Below, one piece after another: positions 61,542-64,000 of a stretch of 64,000 nucleotides of DNA. Position 1 is the stretch's first letter. Each line of letters begins with the position of its first letter. A program made the position numbers and the translations under genes. Origin of the DNA: Cellulomonas fimi (lineage in GTDB: Bacteria; Actinomycetota; Actinomycetes; Actinomycetales; Cellulomonadaceae); contig NZ_CP110680.1 in the NCBI RefSeq assembly GCF_028583725.1, forward strand, positions 2,046,001 to 2,110,000. Reading direction: 5' to 3'. The notes beneath the pieces were generated by a model that was not told where the DNA came from, did not search any database, and saw only the letters and a list, made by a program, of their open reading frames with translations.

Positions 61542-61693
61542 GCACACTCCTCGCGTCGACGGTGCGGCACCGCAGGCGTCGACCTGCCGCACCGCACGAA
61601 GGAACCCCGGACAGTCTAGGCAGCCCGCGCCCTGGTCGAGGCAACGACCGACGCGCGGACGCCCAGCGGGCCCTGCGGGCTACCGTGCGGGGC

Positions 61694-62419
61694 ATGGATC
61701 TGCTGACGTTCCTCGCCCCCGTGTTCGCGGCCCGGTGCACCGTCGTCGTGGCCGCGGACGGCGCGTGCGTCGTCGTCGACCCGGGTGCGGGCGTCGCGGC
61801 CACGGTCGCCGGGGAGATCGCCGCGCGTGGCCTGCGGCCCGTGGCCGTGCTCGTCACGCACGGCCACGCCGATCACACCTGGGACGCGGGTGCCCTCGCG
61901 GACGCGCTCGACGTGCCCGTGCGGGTGCACGCCGCGGACGCGTACCGGCTGGAGGACCCGTTCGGCACGCTCGGCCCCCTGGGCGGCGCCGCGCACGACC
62001 CGTCCGGCCCGCTCGGGCAGGCGCTCACGGCCGCGGGCGTCGACCTCCACGGCCACCACCGCCCGGCGCGCGTCGAGACCTTCGGCGACGAGGCCGGCGA
62101 CGGCCGCAGCGCCGACGTGACGTGGCAGGTCGGCGACGTGTCGGTGGTGGCGCGGCACGCGCCGGGGCACACGGAGGGCTCGACGCTGTACCTGCTCGAC
62201 GACGGCGACGGGCGGCCGGTCGTGCTGACGGGCGACGTGCTGTTCGCGGGGACGATCGGACGGACCGACCTGCCCGGCGGGGACGGTCCGACGATGGCCC
62301 GGACGCTGCGCGAGGTCGTCGCCCGGCTCGACCCCCGCGCGGTCGTCGTGCCCGGGCACGGTCCGGCGAGCGACGTCGCGACGGAGCTCGCGACCAACCC
62401 GTTCCTGGCGCCCCGCTGA
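61694..62419 (+). CDS. metallo-beta-lactamase fold hydrolase (glyoxalase II-like)
   Basis: A 241-residue hydrolase. The dinuclear zinc motif HxHxDH is complete at H56-x-H58-x-D60-H61 (THGHADHTWD), followed by APGHTEGST, LTGDVLF and VVPGHGP with the remaining ligands. The size and final block fit the glyoxalase II group, which cleaves thioesters such as S-lactoylglutathione; actinobacteria lack glutathione, so a mycothiol or other thioester is more likely. The position between the cyclophilin gene and hisS matches Rv2581c. GCGGGG precedes the ATG. Confidence 0.9.
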   Translation: MDLLTFLAPVFAARCTVVVAADGACVVVDPGAGVAATVAGEIAARGLRPVAVLVTHGHADHTWDAGALADALDVPVRVHAADAYRLEDPFGTLGPLGGAAHDPSGPLGQALTAAGVDLHGHHRPARVETFGDEAGDGRSADVTWQVGDVSVVARHAPGHTEGSTLYLLDDGDGRPVVLTGDVLFAGTIGRTDLPGGDGPTMARTLREVVARLDPRAVVVPGHGPASDVATELATNPFLAPR

Positions 62420-62487
62420 CCCGGCTGCCCGCGTCCGGGCGGAACGCGGGCGCGTCCCGGTCGGAGGGTCTGGAAGACTTCCGCACC

Positions 62488-63855
62488 ATGGCGCGACCCA
62501 CACCCCTGTCCGGATTCCCCGAGTGGCTGCCCGACGGGCGCATCGTCGAGCAGCACGTGCTCGACGTCCTGCGCCGCACGTTCGAGCTGCACGGGTTCGC
62601 GGGCATCGAGACGCGCGCGGTCGAGCCGCTCGACCAGCTGCTGCGCAAGGGGGAGACCTCGAAGGAGGTCTACGTCCTGTCGCGGCTCCAGGAGGACCCC
62701 GAGAGCCCGGACCGTGGGGGCCGGCTCGGGCTGCACTTCGACCTCACGGTGCCGTTCGCGCGGTACGTGCTGGAGAACGCCGGGCACCTCGCGTTCCCGT
62801 TCCGCCGCTACCAGATCCAGAAGGTGTGGCGCGGCGAGCGCCCTCAGGACGGCCGGTTCCGCGAGTTCGTCCAGGCGGACATCGACGTCGTCGCGGCGGG
62901 TGAGCTGCCGTACCACTACGAGGTCGAGCTGCCGCTCGTGATGGCGGACGCGCTCGCGGCGCTGCGTGAGGTCGGACTGCCGCCGGTGCGCATCCTCGTG
63001 AACAACCGCAAGGTCGCGGAGGGTTTCTACCGCGGGCTCGGGCTCGACGACGTCGAGGCGGTGCTGCGCGGCATCGACAAGCTCGACAAGATCGGCGGAC
63101 CGGCCGTCGCGGAGCTGCTCGTCGCGGAGGCGGGCGCGACCCCGGAGCAGGCGCAGGCCTGCCTGGAGCTCGCGGGCGTCCAGGGCGAGGACGAGTCGGT
63201 CGTCGACGCGGTGCGGGCGGTCGCCGCCCGGCACGGTGCGGAGCACCCGCTGCTCGACGAGGGCCTCGCCGAGCTCGGCGCGCTGGTGCGGGCGGCCGCG
63301 CAGCGGGCACCCGGCGTCGTCGTCGCCGACCTCAAGATCGCGCGCGGCCTCGACTACTACACGGGTTCCGTCTACGAGACGGTCCTCGTCGGCCACGAGC
63401 AGCTCGGTTCGATCTGCTCGGGCGGCCGGTACGACACGCTCGCGTCCGACGGGTCGACGACGTACCCGGGAGTCGGCCTCTCGATCGGCGTGTCGCGGCT
63501 CGTCTCGCGCCTGCTCGGTGGCGGCCTCGTCCGTGCGACCCGGTCGGTGCCGTCGGCGGTCTTGGTCGCCGTGACGGACGAGGCGGACCGGTCGCGGTCC
63601 GACGCCGTCGCCGCCGCGCTCCGCTCGCGGGGCATCCCGGTCGAGGTGGCACCGTCGGCGGCGAAGTTCGGCAAGCAGATCCGGCACGCCGACCGCCGCG
63701 GCATCCCGTTCGTGTGGTTCCTCGGGCAGCCCGGTGGTGACGAGGGGGACCAGGTCAAGGACATCCGCTCGGGCGAGCAGGTGCCCGCCGACGCCGCGTC
63801 GTGGGCGCCGCCGACGGACGACCTGTGGCCCCGCGTGGTGCCGGCCGAGGCCTGA
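62488..63855 (+). CDS. hisS: histidyl-tRNA synthetase
   Basis: A 455-residue class II synthetase. Motif 2 is in YQIQKVWRGERPQDGRFREF, with FVQADIDVV and the HisRS signature RGLDYYTGSVYE (His A). The C-terminal domain that reads the anticodon (about 350-455) is complete. It charges tRNA-His. ATG 62488 lies 68 bases after the upstream gene; an inverted GGAAG-A-CTTCC precedes it by a few bases. Length is normal and identity is certain. Confidence 0.96.
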   Translation: MARPTPLSGFPEWLPDGRIVEQHVLDVLRRTFELHGFAGIETRAVEPLDQLLRKGETSKEVYVLSRLQEDPESPDRGGRLGLHFDLTVPFARYVLENAGHLAFPFRRYQIQKVWRGERPQDGRFREFVQADIDVVAAGELPYHYEVELPLVMADALAALREVGLPPVRILVNNRKVAEGFYRGLGLDDVEAVLRGIDKLDKIGGPAVAELLVAEAGATPEQAQACLELAGVQGEDESVVDAVRAVAARHGAEHPLLDEGLAELGALVRAAAQRAPGVVVADLKIARGLDYYTGSVYETVLVGHEQLGSICSGGRYDTLASDGSTTYPGVGLSIGVSRLVSRLLGGGLVRATRSVPSAVLVAVTDEADRSRSDAVAAALRSRGIPVEVAPSAAKFGKQIRHADRRGIPFVWFLGQPGGDEGDQVKDIRSGEQVPADAASWAPPTDDLWPRVVPAEA

Positions 63856-63859
63856 CGCG

Positions 63860-63904
63860 CCCGGCGCGGTCCGCGCGTCGTCGTGGCGCACGGACCGCGC
63901 CGGG
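63860..63904. terminator. hairpin terminator after hisS
   Basis: CCCGGCGCGGTCCG (63860-63873) and CGGACCGCGCCGGG (63891-63904) form a perfect 14-base stem with a 17-base loop, a few bases after the hisS stop. A partial copy of the right arm and loop recurs at about 63911-63932. Confidence 0.8.
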
Positions 63905-63949
63905 GTGGGCACGGACCGCGGCGTCGTCGTGCGCGGCGGCCCGTCCTCG

Positions 63950-64000
63950 TCACCAGACGCGCTCGACCGCGTAGGCGAGCGTGTCGTCGCGGAACGTCAC
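63950..64000 (-). CDS. 3' end of an unidentified minus-strand gene
   Basis: The last 16 codons read VTFRDDTLAYAVERVW and stop at TGA 63952-63950. This is open to the window edge and convergent with hisS, with the hairpin between. Too little is visible to assign a family. Confidence 0.4.
   Translation of the reverse strand: MTFRDDTLAYAVERVW

Overview
The window is high-GC DNA (by eye well over 70%, with strong G/C bias at third codon positions and many GTG starts) from an actinobacterium, most likely a Cellulomonas-like member of the Micrococcales. The main support is the right half (36.9-63.9 kb), which keeps the actinobacterial order also found in mycobacteria: thrS, HIT protein, pgsA, PIM acyltransferase, pimA, pdxS, pdxT, yebC, ruvC-ruvA-ruvB, yajC-secD-secF, apt, rel, cyclophilin, metallo-hydrolase, hisS. 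An SsgA-like cell division protein, phosphatidylinositol mannoside genes and a Csp-type copper protein agree with this.

Layout. 0-5 kb: a Cys-rich copper storage protein, a small unknown gene, an orphan protein with the QRTAGN motif of contractile-injection-system cargo plus an HExxH motif, and a secreted CpdB-type nucleotidase. 4.3-6.8 kb: a damaged arginine deiminase pathway locus, in which an intact arcD-like antiporter is followed by an arcA cut after about 100 codons and joined to a response regulator lacking its N-terminus. 7-13.8 kb: an AI-2E family permease, a PadR-controlled ABC efflux operon, an ArsR-SulP anion transporter operon and an SDR. 13.8-16 kb: divergent cell-wall peptidases (M23 with coiled coil; M15 without signal peptide).

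16.2-33.2 kb is the most interesting part. Five tightly coupled genes (DUF4132, MoxR-type AAA+ ATPase, DUF5682, VWA, SWIM zinc finger) form one operon, the same set as Escherichia coli yehI-yehL-yehM-yehP-yehQ. Tail to tail with it lies a caspase-like protease fused to an alpha/beta hydrolase, which in turn is divergent from a TPR-CHAT protease. An NTP-dependent chaperone/switch module is thus next to two caspase-superfamily proteases and a lipase-like enzyme, with tRNA genes at one edge. I infer a composite conflict or cell-suicide system; its function is not shown by the sequence.

33.3-36.7 kb: three minus-strand tRNAs (Val-GAC, Cys, Gly), pabB-pabC for p-aminobenzoate, the ssgA-like gene and tRNA-Val(CAC) with a strong terminator.

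36.9-63.9 kb: the conserved core block described above. Its continuity is broken by a 1.8-kb islet of visibly lower GC between ruvB and yajC that carries a secreted protein of unknown function, and by an aminotransferase and a NUDIX gene between pdxS and pdxT. A LexA-type SOS box precedes ruvA. A gene resembling the AbiEi antitoxin family overlaps the 3' end of rel in antisense. The window ends in the last codons of a minus-strand gene.
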